Shown: positions 32,693 to 32,732 of the stretch, one piece after another
Position numbering within the stretch: position 1 is the stretch's first letter
Layout: the number at the start of each line of letters is the position of its first letter
Source of the DNA: Ilumatobacteraceae bacterium
GTDB lineage: Bacteria; Actinomycetota; Acidimicrobiia; Acidimicrobiales; Ilumatobacteraceae
Reading direction: 5' to 3'
DNA: 32,732 nt
Assembly: GCA_023254135.1 (NCBI GenBank)
Contig: JALQYL010000014.1
Span: forward strand, 1-32,732
Translations under genes and position numbers: made by a program
The notes under the pieces: generated by a model
Told to the model about the DNA's origin: nothing
The model's database searches: none
Seen by the model: the letters and a program-made list of their open reading frames with translations, nothing else

Positions 32693-32732
32693 GGTGGGGA
32701 AGAAGCGCCACATTGCCGCCAACAAGGCCTCT

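Overview
The window reads as a chromosomal segment of a compact actinobacterial genome, most likely from class Acidimicrobiia (Ilumatobacter-like or related aquatic lineages). The evidence is a 28-residue bL37-type ribosomal protein, a PafB/PafC pair of WYL regulators, the F420 gene fbiD divergent from gpsA, a PIG-L deacetylase of the MshB/Mca type, MutY with the short actinobacterial C-terminus, and HU beside a lysine/alanine-rich tail protein. GC content is moderate by eye (not counted). I see no phage, insertion sequence, integron, CRISPR or rRNA.

Layout. 1-1415: a truncated acyl-CoA dehydrogenase on the minus strand. 1465-4989: plus-strand run of beta-lactamase-fold serine hydrolase, LPG-synthase-type membrane protein, MaoC-like hydratase and MutY. 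4976-5854: alpha/beta hydrolase (minus). 5940-7689: MBL-fold hydrolase, flavin reductase, MauE-like membrane protein. 7694-9718: oligopeptidase B (minus), divergent from a small ferredoxin. 10117-12255: HxlR regulator, secreted HNH nuclease, bL37, VOC protein. 12256-13227: Fe-S PD-(D/E)XK nuclease (minus). 13277-14947: small hypothetical, tRNA-Leu(UAA), M20 peptidase. 14887-16618: membrane protein plus argG (minus). 16679-18546: glycosyltransferase 2 and L,D-transpeptidase. 18547-19179: DUF305 protein (minus), divergent from bioY and pgi (19208-21362). 21399-23305: pafB-pafC. 23281-25771: DnaQ-like exonuclease, limonene-epoxide-hydrolase-like protein and PIN-PhoH ATPase (minus). 25772-26307: a long AT-rich regulatory region ahead of HU, the lysine-rich protein and a strong terminator. 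27060-32692: DinB/MDMPI-like protein, PIG-L deacetylase and fbiD (minus, overlapping), gpsA and a hypothetical with a His-rich tail (plus, overlapping), a degenerate NodB-like secreted protein and a MOSC protein (minus).

How it fits together. Most genes are housekeeping or general metabolism, in short operons with 4-base overlaps, and convergent genes often overlap at their 3' ends. About twenty genes carry a TANNNT hexamer 6-9 bases before the chosen start codon with no Shine-Dalgarno, which indicates pervasive leaderless transcription. Genes with good ribosome binding sites (HU, the lysine-rich protein, the HNH nuclease, phoH) are the exceptions. The HU region is the most unusual: actinobacterial HupB is normally one protein with an HU domain and a lysine-rich tail, but here the two parts are separate adjacent genes behind a complex inverted-repeat promoter region. 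HU, fbiD and divergent gpsA also lie near each other in Mycobacterium, so part of this neighbourhood appears ancient. I found no clear defence or other wholly new system.
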